Below, in pieces: positions 32,936 to 42,100 of a DNA stretch of 64,000 nucleotides. The notes under the pieces are model-generated. The model did no database searches. It was not told where the DNA came from and saw only the letters and a list, made by a program, of their open reading frames with translations. The translations under genes were made by a program, and so were the position numbers. The DNA lies in the NCBI RefSeq assembly GCF_016698665.1, contig NZ_CP068046.1, forward strand, positions 310,001-374,000. The letters are read 5' to 3'. Numbering within the stretch: the stretch's first letter is position 1; every line of letters starts with the position of its first letter. The stretch comes from Devosia rhizoryzae. GTDB taxonomy: Bacteria > Pseudomonadota > Alphaproteobacteria > Rhizobiales > Devosiaceae.

Positions 32936-33026
32936 GACCTCATGGTGAGCTTGTCGAACCACGAGGTCGGGTATGCAAATCGTGCCACGACCTCGTCCTT
33001 CGACAGGCTCAGGATGAGGTCTACTG
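32936..33026. repeat. Intergenic palindromic repeat, family R2, copy 2
   Basis: ACCTCATGGTGAGCTTGTCGAACCACGAGGT and ACCTCGTCCTTCGACAGGCTCAGGATGAGGT are two related hairpins ending CTACTG, as in copy 1. It fills the gap between the Rieske fusion gene and the GST gene; each arm is within the printed limit only when read as separate motifs ACCTCATGGTGAG, ACCTCGTCCTTCG and CAGGATGAGGT. Confidence 0.75.
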
Positions 33027-33029
33027 AAA

Positions 33030-34739
33030 CTAGATGTCGAGAACCAGCCGCTCGCCCTTGGCGCGGCTGACGCAGGTCATGATGCAGGTGTTGGAGGCTT
33101 TCTCGGTCTTGTTGAGATAAACGTCCTGGTGGTCGACTTCGCCTTCGATGACGCCGGTGAGGCAGGTGCCGCAGGCGCCCTGTTCGCAGGAAGAAGCGAC
33201 GGTCAGCCCGTTGTCGCGCATGGTTTCAAGGATGGTCTTGCCGGCGGGGACATGGAGCGTCATGGCCGAGCGGGCCAGTTCCACATCGAAGGCCGAGGAG
33301 GCGTCGACCGGCTTGGTGTTTTGGAAATATTCGAAGTGGATCGCCTCGTCGGGCCAGCCGAGAGCGGTTGCCGTTTCCTGCACCATTTCGAGCATCGAGC
33401 CGGGGCCGCAGATGTAGACGTGGTTGGCGAATTGATAGGGGCCGAGAAGTTCGGTGACCTTGGCTTTGACCAGCTCACGGCCGAGCCCGACATGGGTATC
33501 GACGCTGCCGTGCAAAACCTCGAGCTCGCTTTGGAACGCGACGGTGTCGCCGCTGCGGACGAAGTAGTGGAGCTCGTAGGGCAGGCTGGACTTGTCGAGA
33601 AAGCGCGCCATGGAAAGGAGCGGCGTGATGCCGATGCCGCCGGCGATCAGCAGCGTGCGGGTCGCGTCGCGGCGGAGGGGGAAATTGTTGCGTGGCTCGG
33701 AAATGGCGAGCACGTCGCCTTCGCGCACGGTCTCGACAAGAACCTTGGAGCCGCCCTTGGAGGCGCCCTCCTGCTTGACGCCGATGACGTAGCTTAGAAG
33801 ATCGCCGGGTCCGTTGGTGATCGAATATTGGCGAACGAGACCATTGGGCAGGTGGACGTCGATATGGGCGCCGGGCTGGAAGGTCGGCAGGTGCTTGCCG
33901 TCGCGATCGGCAAGTTCGAAGCCGATCACGCCATCGCCCGACTGCCACTTGCGCTTGACCACGACATTGAGCGTGTTGCCGCGCGGCACGGCGATGTCGG
34001 GCATGGTCGAGAGTTCGACCGAGACTTTTTCGTAAGTGGGCTCGAGCGGCTTGGGCGCGGGTTTTTTCGCGGCAGCGCGCTCCAGGCGGTCGCGCAGCTT
34101 GCTCAGCATTTCATTGTAGTGCCGTAGCGCCGTAATCTCGTCAGCGGGCTTTTCGGGCAGGAGGCCGCGGATCACGGAGCGGTCGGCATCGACGGGCTGG
34201 ACGAAGAAGATGGCGCTGCCGAGCTTCACCGCGAGGTTGGGCAAGATGTCGGCGGGCTGATCGTCGGGAGCAAGGCGCATCAGGCCGGCGACAACATCGT
34301 CGGGCGTCGCCGCCACAGGCATTGGGCGCAGGGCGAACCAGTTGTGACCTTCGGAACCCTCGAACGGCGCGAAGGGCTGGTCGTCATTGGCGGCGGACCA
34401 GATCAGGCCGAAGGCTTCGCGCACCGGGTATTTGCGGTTCTCAATGCGGCGGGCCGGGGCGTCGGCCGGGTGGGCGGGGATATAGGTGCAGCCGGCGGAG
34501 CGATTGGCATAGCGCCAGCCGTGATACTGGCACTTGAGCTCCTGGCCTTCATTGATGCCGATGGAAAGACGCACACCGCGATGAAGGCAGCGGTTTTCCC
34601 AGACATTGACGTTGCCGTCATCGGCGCGCCAGACGGCAAGCTCGCGACCGAGCAGCTGGCCCTGATAGACGTGGCGGAACGGCAGGTCATCGCTGGAAGC
34701 GATGGGGTACCAGGCGGGGTCTGAGAGGCTGAGGGGCAT
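33030..34739 (-). CDS. Rieske-ferredoxin reductase fusion, NdmD-like
   Basis: The 569-residue protein combines three redox modules. Residues about 10-110 are a Rieske [2Fe-2S] domain with C51-L-H53 and C70-Q-Y-H73. Residues about 255-475 are an FMN/NAD ferredoxin-reductase module with the flavin motif RQYS (303-306), GGIGITP (367-373) and CGPG (444-447). Residues about 483-569 are a plant-type [2Fe-2S] ferredoxin with C518, C523, C526 and C556. Ordinary class IA reductases lack the first module. The order and the N-terminal wording (WYPIASSDDLP, WENRCLHRG, CQYHGWRY) match NdmD of the caffeine N-demethylase system as I recall it. The Rieske domain would serve the adjacent Rieske-less oxygenase. 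Confidence 0.92.
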   Translation of the reverse strand: MPLSLSDPAWYPIASSDDLPFRHVYQGQLLGRELAVWRADDGNVNVWENRCLHRGVRLSIGINEGQELKCQYHGWRYANRSAGCTYIPAHPADAPARRIENRKYPVREAFGLIWSAANDDQPFAPFEGSEGHNWFALRPMPVAATPDDVVAGLMRLAPDDQPADILPNLAVKLGSAIFFVQPVDADRSVIRGLLPEKPADEITALRHYNEMLSKLRDRLERAAAKKPAPKPLEPTYEKVSVELSTMPDIAVPRGNTLNVVVKRKWQSGDGVIGFELADRDGKHLPTFQPGAHIDVHLPNGLVRQYSITNGPGDLLSYVIGVKQEGASKGGSKVLVETVREGDVLAISEPRNNFPLRRDATRTLLIAGGIGITPLLSMARFLDKSSLPYELHYFVRSGDTVAFQSELEVLHGSVDTHVGLGRELVKAKVTELLGPYQFANHVYICGPGSMLEMVQETATALGWPDEAIHFEYFQNTKPVDASSAFDVELARSAMTLHVPAGKTILETMRDNGLTVASSCEQGACGTCLTGVIEGEVDHQDVYLNKTEKASNTCIMTCVSRAKGERLVLDI

Positions 34740-34815
34740 AATTCATCCGAAATCTGATCGCGCCACGATCCTATTTCACAAGCTTTCGCCCTGGCGTACG
34801 GGGCTAGATGTTCGG

Positions 34816-34911
34816 CTCCCTCCCCCTTGAGGGGGAGGGTGGGGTGGGGGGTGGTGCGGTGGTCTACCGAGGGACCCCCTCCCTTGATCCCTCCCCTCAA
34901 GGGGGAGGGTG
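34816..34911. repeat. Intergenic palindromic repeat, family R3, copy 4
   Basis: CTCCCTCCCCCTTGAGGGGG and CCCTCCCCTCAAGGGGGAGG are two hairpins flanking a GGTGGGG/CCCCC centre, in the gap between the oxygenase and the reductase fusion genes. Confidence 0.8.
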
Positions 34912-34934
34912 TCGACTGCGATACCTTGCTTATC

Positions 34935-35831
34935 CTAGCTCGCGACCGGGATCACGCCGTAGGTGATCCCCTTCTGGCTAAGCCAGCGGCGATAGGCGAT
35001 GGCGGATTTGTCGGCGCGGATCGGGGTTTCGGAGCGCGGGTCGAGCGGCAGGCGCTTGGGATACTGATTCTCGAGGATCGGCTTGTCCTGGCCGAAGATC
35101 GTCTGCTGGAAGCGACGGAGATCGGTGATGGTCGAAGTGGAATCGATCATCGACTGGAGGAGATGGGCGCGGCAGCGTTCCTCGGTCATCGGTTGGAGAA
35201 AAATGCCGATGACGTCGCGGCGGCTTTCGTCTTCCGGACAGGATTTATAGAGCACCGAGCAGAAGGGATGAGGCACGCGATAAACGTATTCCACTTCCAT
35301 CGCCGTGGTTGCGGACTTTGCGGCACGCGGCTGCATGAAGCGGCATTTGGTGGCCAGCACCTCGTCGCGTTCCTCGGACACCTCGACGTCGTATTCCTTG
35401 ACCTCGGTATGCGGCTCGGAGCCGAGAATATCGGTGTGGACGTAAGGGAAATGGCCCATGTCGAGGAAGTTCTCGACGGCACGGGGCGCCGAGACATGGA
35501 TGGCGATCGAGCCGCAGCTCATGTTGACGCGATCGGGTTCGGCAAATTCGGGGATGGGGAAGAGATCGGCTGGCGCCGTGCCGAGGCAGGTCCAGGTATA
35601 GCCATAGGCGGTGCGCACCGGCAGGCGCTCTAGCACCGTTTCGGCATCGACCTCGTCGCCATTCTGCTCGTCGCTGCGCAGCCAGACTACCGGCTCGCCA
35701 TCCGTGCCGCGGGTCAGCGCCAGCGGCGTATCGAGGAGGAGCGTGGTTTCGACGAGGCCGATCGGCAACTCGTCCGTTGCTGCGACGACATGCCAGAGGT
35801 TGCGGGTGATGGGGTCTAGAGCTTGGGACAT
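34935..35831 (-). CDS. Non-haem iron oxygenase subunit lacking its Rieske domain, NdmC-like
   Basis: The 298-residue protein is the catalytic half of a Rieske oxygenase of the VanA/N-demethylase branch. The mononuclear iron site is visible: D124, H127 and H132 in ENFLDMGHFPYVH, and D249 in GQDKPILENQ. The N-terminus keeps the opening WHVVAATDELP of a Rieske domain, but CxH and CxxH are absent and only about 65 residues stand where about 100 are usual, so it has no [2Fe-2S] cluster. This is the NdmC arrangement, in which electrons come from the Rieske domain of NdmD. An O- or N-demethylation reaction is likely; the substrate is unknown. Confidence 0.9.
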   Translation of the reverse strand: MSQALDPITRNLWHVVAATDELPIGLVETTLLLDTPLALTRGTDGEPVVWLRSDEQNGDEVDAETVLERLPVRTAYGYTWTCLGTAPADLFPIPEFAEPDRVNMSCGSIAIHVSAPRAVENFLDMGHFPYVHTDILGSEPHTEVKEYDVEVSEERDEVLATKCRFMQPRAAKSATTAMEVEYVYRVPHPFCSVLYKSCPEDESRRDVIGIFLQPMTEERCRAHLLQSMIDSTSTITDLRRFQQTIFGQDKPILENQYPKRLPLDPRSETPIRADKSAIAYRRWLSQKGITYGVIPVAS

Positions 35832-35882
35832 ATCCTTACAATAATGCGGCTTGTTCGCTAAGCCAGCAAAAATTGCGGATCA

Positions 35883-35907
35883 GGGTCATGCATGTCCGGC
35901 ATGACCC
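35883..35907 (-). terminator. Hairpin between the small peptide gene and the oxygenase gene
   Basis: Nine-base arms GGGTCATGC (35883-35891) and GCATGACCC (35899-35907) enclose a seven-base loop. On the minus strand it is followed after ten bases by ATTTTT, giving a moderate terminator. Confidence 0.45.
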
Positions 35908-35920
35908 GGGCCGTTCGCCC

Positions 35921-36067
35921 TTATTTGCGGTCGGCCGGCGAAAGCGCGGGCTGCAGCTGCGCGACGACGCTGGTCTTCGCGCCAGCGTTGAAAGCGTCGG
36001 CGGGAAGAAACAGAAGCGTGCCGACGGCCAGGGCTACGAGAAAGGGTAGTAGGTTGCGAAACTTCAT
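35921..36067 (-). CDS. 48-residue secreted or membrane-anchored peptide, unknown function
   Basis: A short frame from ATG 36067 to TAA 35921 encodes MKFRNLLPFLVALAVGTLLF then a short polar tail containing PADAFNAGAK and ending SPADRK. The first 23 residues look like a signal peptide or single membrane anchor. A GAGGGGCG ribosome site lies seven bases upstream and a hairpin follows the stop, which supports a real gene. It is upstream of the NdmC-like oxygenase on the same strand. No family is recognised. Confidence 0.5.
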   Translation of the reverse strand: MKFRNLLPFLVALAVGTLLFLPADAFNAGAKTSVVAQLQPALSPADRK

Positions 36068-36144
36068 GGTCGGCGCCCCTCGTGCGGTCGGCGCCGACTA
36101 AGCTCGCAATGGGAGAAGGCGGCAAGCGCCGCCTCGACTTACGG

Positions 36145-36921
36145 TTACTTGCTACGGTGAATATCGAAGGGCCCGATGGCCTGGGTTGTCGCCATTAACT
36201 GGATCTTGTTGACGTTTACATGGGCCGGAAGCGACGTCGCCCAGAAGATGGACTCTGCGATGTCTTCGGCAGTCATCGGCTTGGTGCCGCTATAAACATT
36301 GCCGGCCTTGGCCTCGTCGCCGCCATAGCGGACAACGGAAAACTCGGTTTCGGTGAGGCCTGGCTCGATATCGGTGACCCGCACATTCTTGCCCTGCAGA
36401 TCCGAGCGGATGGCGAGCGCGAAGTGTTTTACGAAAGCCTTGCTTGCCGCATAGACCGAGCCGCCGGGATAGGCGAACTCGCCGGCCACCGAGCCTAGCG
36501 TCACGACATGGCCGCCACCGCGGGCGATCAGGCCGGGCAGCAGCAGCCGGACCGTATAGACCAGGCCCGATACGTTGGTATCGATCATGGTCTGCCAGTC
36601 ATCAAGGCTTGCTTCCGCCGCGGGCGCCACCCCAAGCGCAAGCCCGGCATTGGCCAAGACGACGTTGATGGCGTCGAACGGCGCCGGAATGGCAGCGATC
36701 GCGGCCTCCATCTGGTGACGGTCGCGTACATCGAGCGGGATGATGTGGCACTTGTCGTGGCCAAGTTCATCGCGCAGCGCCACCAGCCGATCCTCGCGTC
36801 GGCCAGTGGCAATGACCTTGCCGCCGGCGGCCACATAGCGGCGGGCCGCGGAGGCGCCGAAGCCGGAGGTGGCGCCAGTGATGAAGACGACGAAGCGGCT
36901 GGGATCGAGCAGCGAATACAT
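36145..36921 (-). CDS. Short-chain dehydrogenase/reductase, YdfG-like
   Basis: The 258-residue classical SDR has the NADP-binding TGATSGFG near residues 15-22 with a basic RREDR after strand 2, LANAGLALG (NNAG-type), catalytic Ser in LGSVAGEFAY and the YAASK active-site Tyr and Lys, and PGLTETEF. It most resembles YdfG-type 3-hydroxy acid/serine dehydrogenases. The ATG at 36921 follows AGGA; the longer frame to 37002 lacks support. It lies upstream of the peptide and oxygenase genes but 77 bases away, and functional linkage is uncertain. Confidence 0.88.
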   Translation of the reverse strand: MYSLLDPSRFVVFITGATSGFGASAARRYVAAGGKVIATGRREDRLVALRDELGHDKCHIIPLDVRDRHQMEAAIAAIPAPFDAINVVLANAGLALGVAPAAEASLDDWQTMIDTNVSGLVYTVRLLLPGLIARGGGHVVTLGSVAGEFAYPGGSVYAASKAFVKHFALAIRSDLQGKNVRVTDIEPGLTETEFSVVRYGGDEAKAGNVYSGTKPMTAEDIAESIFWATSLPAHVNVNKIQLMATTQAIGPFDIHRSK

Positions 36922-37181
36922 GAAAAATCCTGACGGCAAGACGGAGAGCCAAGGGTGGACCGGCGCCCTTGCCGGCGTCAACCTCCGTTGCCGATCGGCC
37001 ACGATCCACAGGGCAATCGCCTCCGCTGGCCGTTAGGGGTGGGCTTAGCCGTTTCATCGCCCTAAACTTGGCGCGACATTGTGGAGGCTCGCTGTAAGCG
37101 TGCGGCAAGCTTAACACTATCTTTCCGCCCCCTGGGCAATCATCACCTCAGCCCGGTTTGGTTGATGTGTAAAAGGGCAGG

Positions 37182-39104
37182 ATGAGACCACTGCTAAGCG
37201 TGCGTTTGAAGACGAGTATTTGCGCCTTGAGCATTGCCGCGGCTGTGGCCGTGGGGAGCATGCCGGCGGCCGCCTTCGAGTTGTTCGGCGTAAAATTCTT
37301 CGAGGACGAGGCCGATCGCGACGCCGAAGCGGTGATCGCCGATCCGCAGCCCTATTCCGTCACCTTCGGTGCCAGCGAAGGCGGCTCGGTTGAAAATGCC
37401 GTGCGCAATGCGTCCTCGCTCCTGGCTGACCAGGACAAGCCTGCCTCCGGCGCGGCTGGCCTTATCGCCAAGGCACGCGGCGATTACCGCCGCATACTCG
37501 CCGCGCTTTATGGCGAAGGCTATTACGGCGGAGCTATCAGCATCCGCATCGGCGGGGTGGAAGCGGCAAACCTGGCACCGGACACGCGCCTGCCCAAACC
37601 AGCCGATGTGGTGATTTCGGTCACTGCGGGTCCACTGTTCCGCTTCAGCGACGTGGGGATCCAGAACCAGGCGCCGCTCACCACCGACCCGGAAGATCAG
37701 GTCGACCTGCCGGCCGTGCGCGGTTTCGGGGTTGGGGAAGTGGCGCGCTCGCCTGTTATCATCCGGGCCGAACAGCTGGCGCTCGATGCCTGGCGGCAGC
37801 AGGGTTATGCGAAGGCCGAAATCGTCAGCCGCGATGTCGTTGCCGATCACGCCACCAACACCGTGGCGGCGACCATCGTCGTCAATCCCGGGCGCCTTGC
37901 CGCCTTTGGTCCCATCGCCGTCACCGGCAATGAGCGGATGAACCCCGAATTCGTGGCTCAGCAGACCGGCCTTGCCGTGGGACAGGAATATGATCCGGAC
38001 GACATCGAGCGCGCCCAGCGCCGCCTCGACCGGCTGGAAGTGTTTCGAGCGGCGCGGCTGGAAGCTGCCGAAAGCATCGGCAGCGATGGGCTCCTGCCTT
38101 ATAATCTCATCGTCGACGAATTGCCCGGTCGCCGCTATGGCCTGGGCGCCAGCTATTCCACCGTTGACGGCCTGGGCCTCGAAGCCTTCCACCTCTGGCG
38201 CAATCTTTTCGGCCAGGCCGAGCGCTTGCGGCTCGATGCGCGCGTTGCCAGCATCGCTTATCCCGTCGACACGGCACAGTTCGACTATTTCGTTGGCGGC
38301 ACCTTCACCAAGCCCGGCTTCTACCACCCCGACGTCGACCTCGTTGCCTCCGTTTCGGCCGAGCGCACGATCTACCCCACCTATACCGAGACCTCGGCCA
38401 GCGCCCGCCTTGGCCTTACCTGGTTCTTTTCCGACGACCTGACCTTCGAGGGCGGCGTCAATGCCGAGCGCTCGCGCTTCGACGACGTCTTCGGCACGCG
38501 CGATTTCGCCACCGCCGGCGCTTACGCTGGCGTCATCTTCGATGGCCGCGACAATGCGCTGGACGCGACCGAAGGCTGGTATGCTGCGGGCAACGTCGAG
38601 CCCTATTACGACTTCATCTATGGCAAGCCGGGCCTGCAGGTCGTGGCCGAGGGCCGCACCTATTTCGGTTTCGGCGAAGACGATGCCTTCGTGCTGGCCG
38701 GGCGGCTCAAGGGCGGCGCGCTGCTCGGGCCCTCGCTCAATGAAATCCCGCCCGACAAGCTGTTCTTTGCCGGCGGGGGCGGTTCGGTGCGCGGCTATGG
38801 CTACAAGAGCATTGGCGTCGACAATGGCAATGGCGTGGTGACCGGCGGGCGTTATCTGCTGGAAGCGTCGCTCGAAGCGCGGGTCAAGGTGACGGAAGAC
38901 ATCGGCGTCGTCGGTTTCGTCGATGGCGGCTATGTCGCGGCCGATGTGTTCCCCGGTTTGCAGGACCTGCGGCTCGGCGCTGGCGTCGGCGTCCGCTACA
39001 ATACGGGCTTTGGACCCCTGCGCCTCGATGTCGCCATTCCGCTCAACAAGAAACCGGGCGATCCCGATTACGCGATCTATGCCGGCATAGGGCAGGCCTT
39101 CTGA
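37182..39104 (+). CDS. tamA: Translocation and assembly module outer membrane protein TamA (Omp85 family)
   Basis: TamA, with TamB, helps insert some outer membrane proteins and affects lipid transport across the periplasm. The 640-residue protein has a signal peptide (about 1-30), POTRA-like domains (about 45-300) and a C-terminal 16-strand Omp85 barrel. The barrel carries FAGGGGSVRGYGYKSIG (about 530-546), the conserved Omp85 VRGY motif, and ends in an aromatic F. It overlaps tamB by one base (TGATG), so the two are translationally coupled. Confidence 0.93.
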   Translation: MRPLLSVRLKTSICALSIAAAVAVGSMPAAAFELFGVKFFEDEADRDAEAVIADPQPYSVTFGASEGGSVENAVRNASSLLADQDKPASGAAGLIAKARGDYRRILAALYGEGYYGGAISIRIGGVEAANLAPDTRLPKPADVVISVTAGPLFRFSDVGIQNQAPLTTDPEDQVDLPAVRGFGVGEVARSPVIIRAEQLALDAWRQQGYAKAEIVSRDVVADHATNTVAATIVVNPGRLAAFGPIAVTGNERMNPEFVAQQTGLAVGQEYDPDDIERAQRRLDRLEVFRAARLEAAESIGSDGLLPYNLIVDELPGRRYGLGASYSTVDGLGLEAFHLWRNLFGQAERLRLDARVASIAYPVDTAQFDYFVGGTFTKPGFYHPDVDLVASVSAERTIYPTYTETSASARLGLTWFFSDDLTFEGGVNAERSRFDDVFGTRDFATAGAYAGVIFDGRDNALDATEGWYAAGNVEPYYDFIYGKPGLQVVAEGRTYFGFGEDDAFVLAGRLKGGALLGPSLNEIPPDKLFFAGGGGSVRGYGYKSIGVDNGNGVVTGGRYLLEASLEARVKVTEDIGVVGFVDGGYVAADVFPGLQDLRLGAGVGVRYNTGFGPLRLDVAIPLNKKPGDPDYAIYAGIGQAF

Positions 39105-42100
39105 TGCGGCGCTTTTTCCCCAAGACTCGCCGCATGCAGGTGCTGGTTGCTGCGCTGCTGCTCGCGCCAGCCGCTGTCCCCGTGACCTTGGTCGCGCAGG
39201 ATATGAGCAATGAGGAGCAAAAGGGCTTTCTCACCAATTTCGTCGAGGACCGGCTGTCGACGCCGGAACGGCAGATCCGGCTCTCCAACATCGATGGCGT
39301 GCTCGGCTCCGACGTCTCGATCAACGAGATCACCATTTCGGATGCCCAAGGCGTCTGGCTGCGCGTTAACAATGCCAGCCTCAACTGGAACCAGGCTGCG
39401 CTGTTTCTTGGCCGGCTCGAGGTCAATTCGCTGCGCGCCGACTCCATCGAATATGTGCGCAATGCCATTCCGGTGGAAGGCGCAGTCGATCTGCCGCCGC
39501 CGGAAGCGGGCACGCTCGAAATCCCCGAATTCCCTGTCGCCATTCAGATCGGAGAGCTGGCTGTGCCCAGCGTCCGTTTTGGCGAAGACGTGTTTGGCCT
39601 CGGCTCCAAGATTTCGCTTGCCGGATCGATGTCGCTTGCTGATGGCAACCTCGATGCCGCGCTCGACATCGTCCGGCTCGACGGGCCGGGTGGCACGCTT
39701 GATCTCGATGTCGCCTTCAGCAACGAAACGCAGGTGCTCGACCTTGGTCTCTCGCTGGTCGAGCCGCCCAATGGGGTGATCGCCAACCTCCTCAACATCG
39801 AGGGCCGGCCGGCGGTGCAGCTGACGCTGGACGGGCAGGGGCCGGTTTCCGATCTCGAAGCGCAGCTGCGCTTGCTGGCCAATGACCAGGAAGCTCTGGC
39901 AGGAACGGCATCGATCGCTCAACAGCCCGGCGGCTATGGCGTTTCGGTCGAGCTCGGCGGGCCGCTGTCCACGCTCGTTGCCGAACAATATCGTCCGTTC
40001 TTTGGTGCCGACACACGGCTCAGCGCCGAGGCCATGGTGCTCGATGTGGGTGGGGTGGAGATCTCCAACCTTTCCCTGAGCGGCGGCCAGCTTGATCTTT
40101 CCGCCAGTGCGTCCACGACGGCCGACAACTTCCTGTCGCGCCTGGATCTTTCCGCGGCCATTGCCGATCCTTCTGGCGGGCGCGTCACCTTGCCGGCTCC
40201 AGGGCTCAACACTGTTCAGTCGGCCCAGCTACAGATCCGCTTCGGCACCGATGCCGGCGACCAGTGGTCGAGCACGCTCGCGGTCGACGGTTTCGAGACG
40301 GCAGGCTTCGCGGCCGACACGCTGGCGCTCAATATCGGCGGCGTGGCGCAGAACCTGCAGGACGCGGCCACGCGCATGATCACCTTCAACGGTGACGGCA
40401 CCTTGTCCGGTATCTCTGCCGATGAGGGTGTCGAAGCGGCGCTGGGCGACAGTGTCGGCCTCGGCATTGCCGGCGTCTTCAATGCCGGCCAGCCCATCCA
40501 GCTCGCCGAATTGCGCATTGTCGGCGAAGCGCTGACGGCTGGCCTCGCTGGCGCCATCGACGGCACGGATTTCGATGGCCGCATCGCGGTCGAGACCGCC
40601 AATATCGCGCCGTTCTCGGGCCTTGCCGGACGCGAGCTGACCGGTGCGCTCAGCCTTGCCGCCGAAGGCCAGATCATGCCCCTGACCGGCGGCTTCGATC
40701 TCACCTTTGATGGCAGCGGCACCGATGTTTCCGTGGACGACCCGACGGCCGACGCACTGCTCGAAGGCACCGTGACCTTGTCCGGCCGCCTTGCCCGCAG
40801 CCAGGCCGGCATCAGCGCCGACCAGTTTGCTGTTCGCAACCAGCAGGTGCAGTTCACCGCTGATGGTGCCTTTGCAAGCGACGTGTCCGATTTTCAAATC
40901 GGGCTCGACCTCGCCGACCTGGCGCTCCTCTCCGATCAGGCCAGCGGCGCGCTGACGGTGCGTGGCTCCGCCCGCTCAACCACTCCCGAGGCGCCGCTCG
41001 AACTGCTGCTCGACGGCCAGGTGGCGAGCGGCACCCTCGCCGGTTACAGCTTGCGCGATGCCAGGGTCGGCATTGCCGCCAATCTCCTCGACGGCGAAAT
41101 CAGCGGCGATGTTACCGGCCTTGCCATGCTCGATGGCAACCGCGCGACACTCGCCACGCATTTCGAAACGGACGAAGTGCAGCAGGCGCTGACGGAAATC
41201 GGCTTCGAAATTGCCGGTACGCGCATCGCCGGTGCCGTCACCCGCGCCGTTGACACCGGGCTGCTCGATGGCCGTCTCGAGGTCACAGCGTCCGATGTCT
41301 CGCTGGCTGCCGCGATGCTGCTGACCGATGCCGCCGGTGCGGTCAACGCCGCGGTCGAACTGACGCCCCATGGCGACACGCAATCCGCAAGCGTCACGGC
41401 CAACGTTGCGAACTTGCGCGTCAACGACATCACCGTCGGCCGCGCCGATGTTTCCGCCGCCATTGCCGATCTCTTTGGCGTTCCCGCGATCGATGGCACG
41501 CTCACAGCCAGCTCTGTTTCGGCCGCCGGCGTCGATATCGAAACTCTCGCCGCCACGGCCAGCCAGAGCGGCGACACCACCGACTTCGATGCCCAGGCGC
41601 GCCTCGCCACCGGAACCGATGTGGCCCTTGCCGGTGCGCTGAGCCCTGTCGAAGGCGGCTATCGCCTGGCGCTTGATCGGGCGGACCTGGTGCAGGGGCA
41701 GCTTTCCGCCCGCCTCGCCAATCCGACTGCCCTAGTGGTCGGTGGTGACAGCGTGTCGCTCGATGCCATTCGCTTCAATGTGGGCTCAGGCAGCATCACT
41801 GCCACCGGCACTGCAGGCAATCAGCTCGATGTCACGGTCGACATCGCACAACTGCCGCTCTCGATCGCCAATGCCGTGGCGCCCGACCTTGGTCTTGCCG
41901 GGACGATCAACGGTCGCGCTACCATTTCCGGCGCCGCCTCCGATCCGCAGGTGCGTTTCGACGCTCAGGCTAATGGCATCAATGCCAATGTGATCGGCAG
42001 CTTTGGCATTGCTCCGCTATCGCTCTCCGCTGCCGGCTCTTATGCAAATGGCAGCGTCGTGCTCGACAGCATCAGCGCCCAGGGCAATGGCGGTCTCTCC

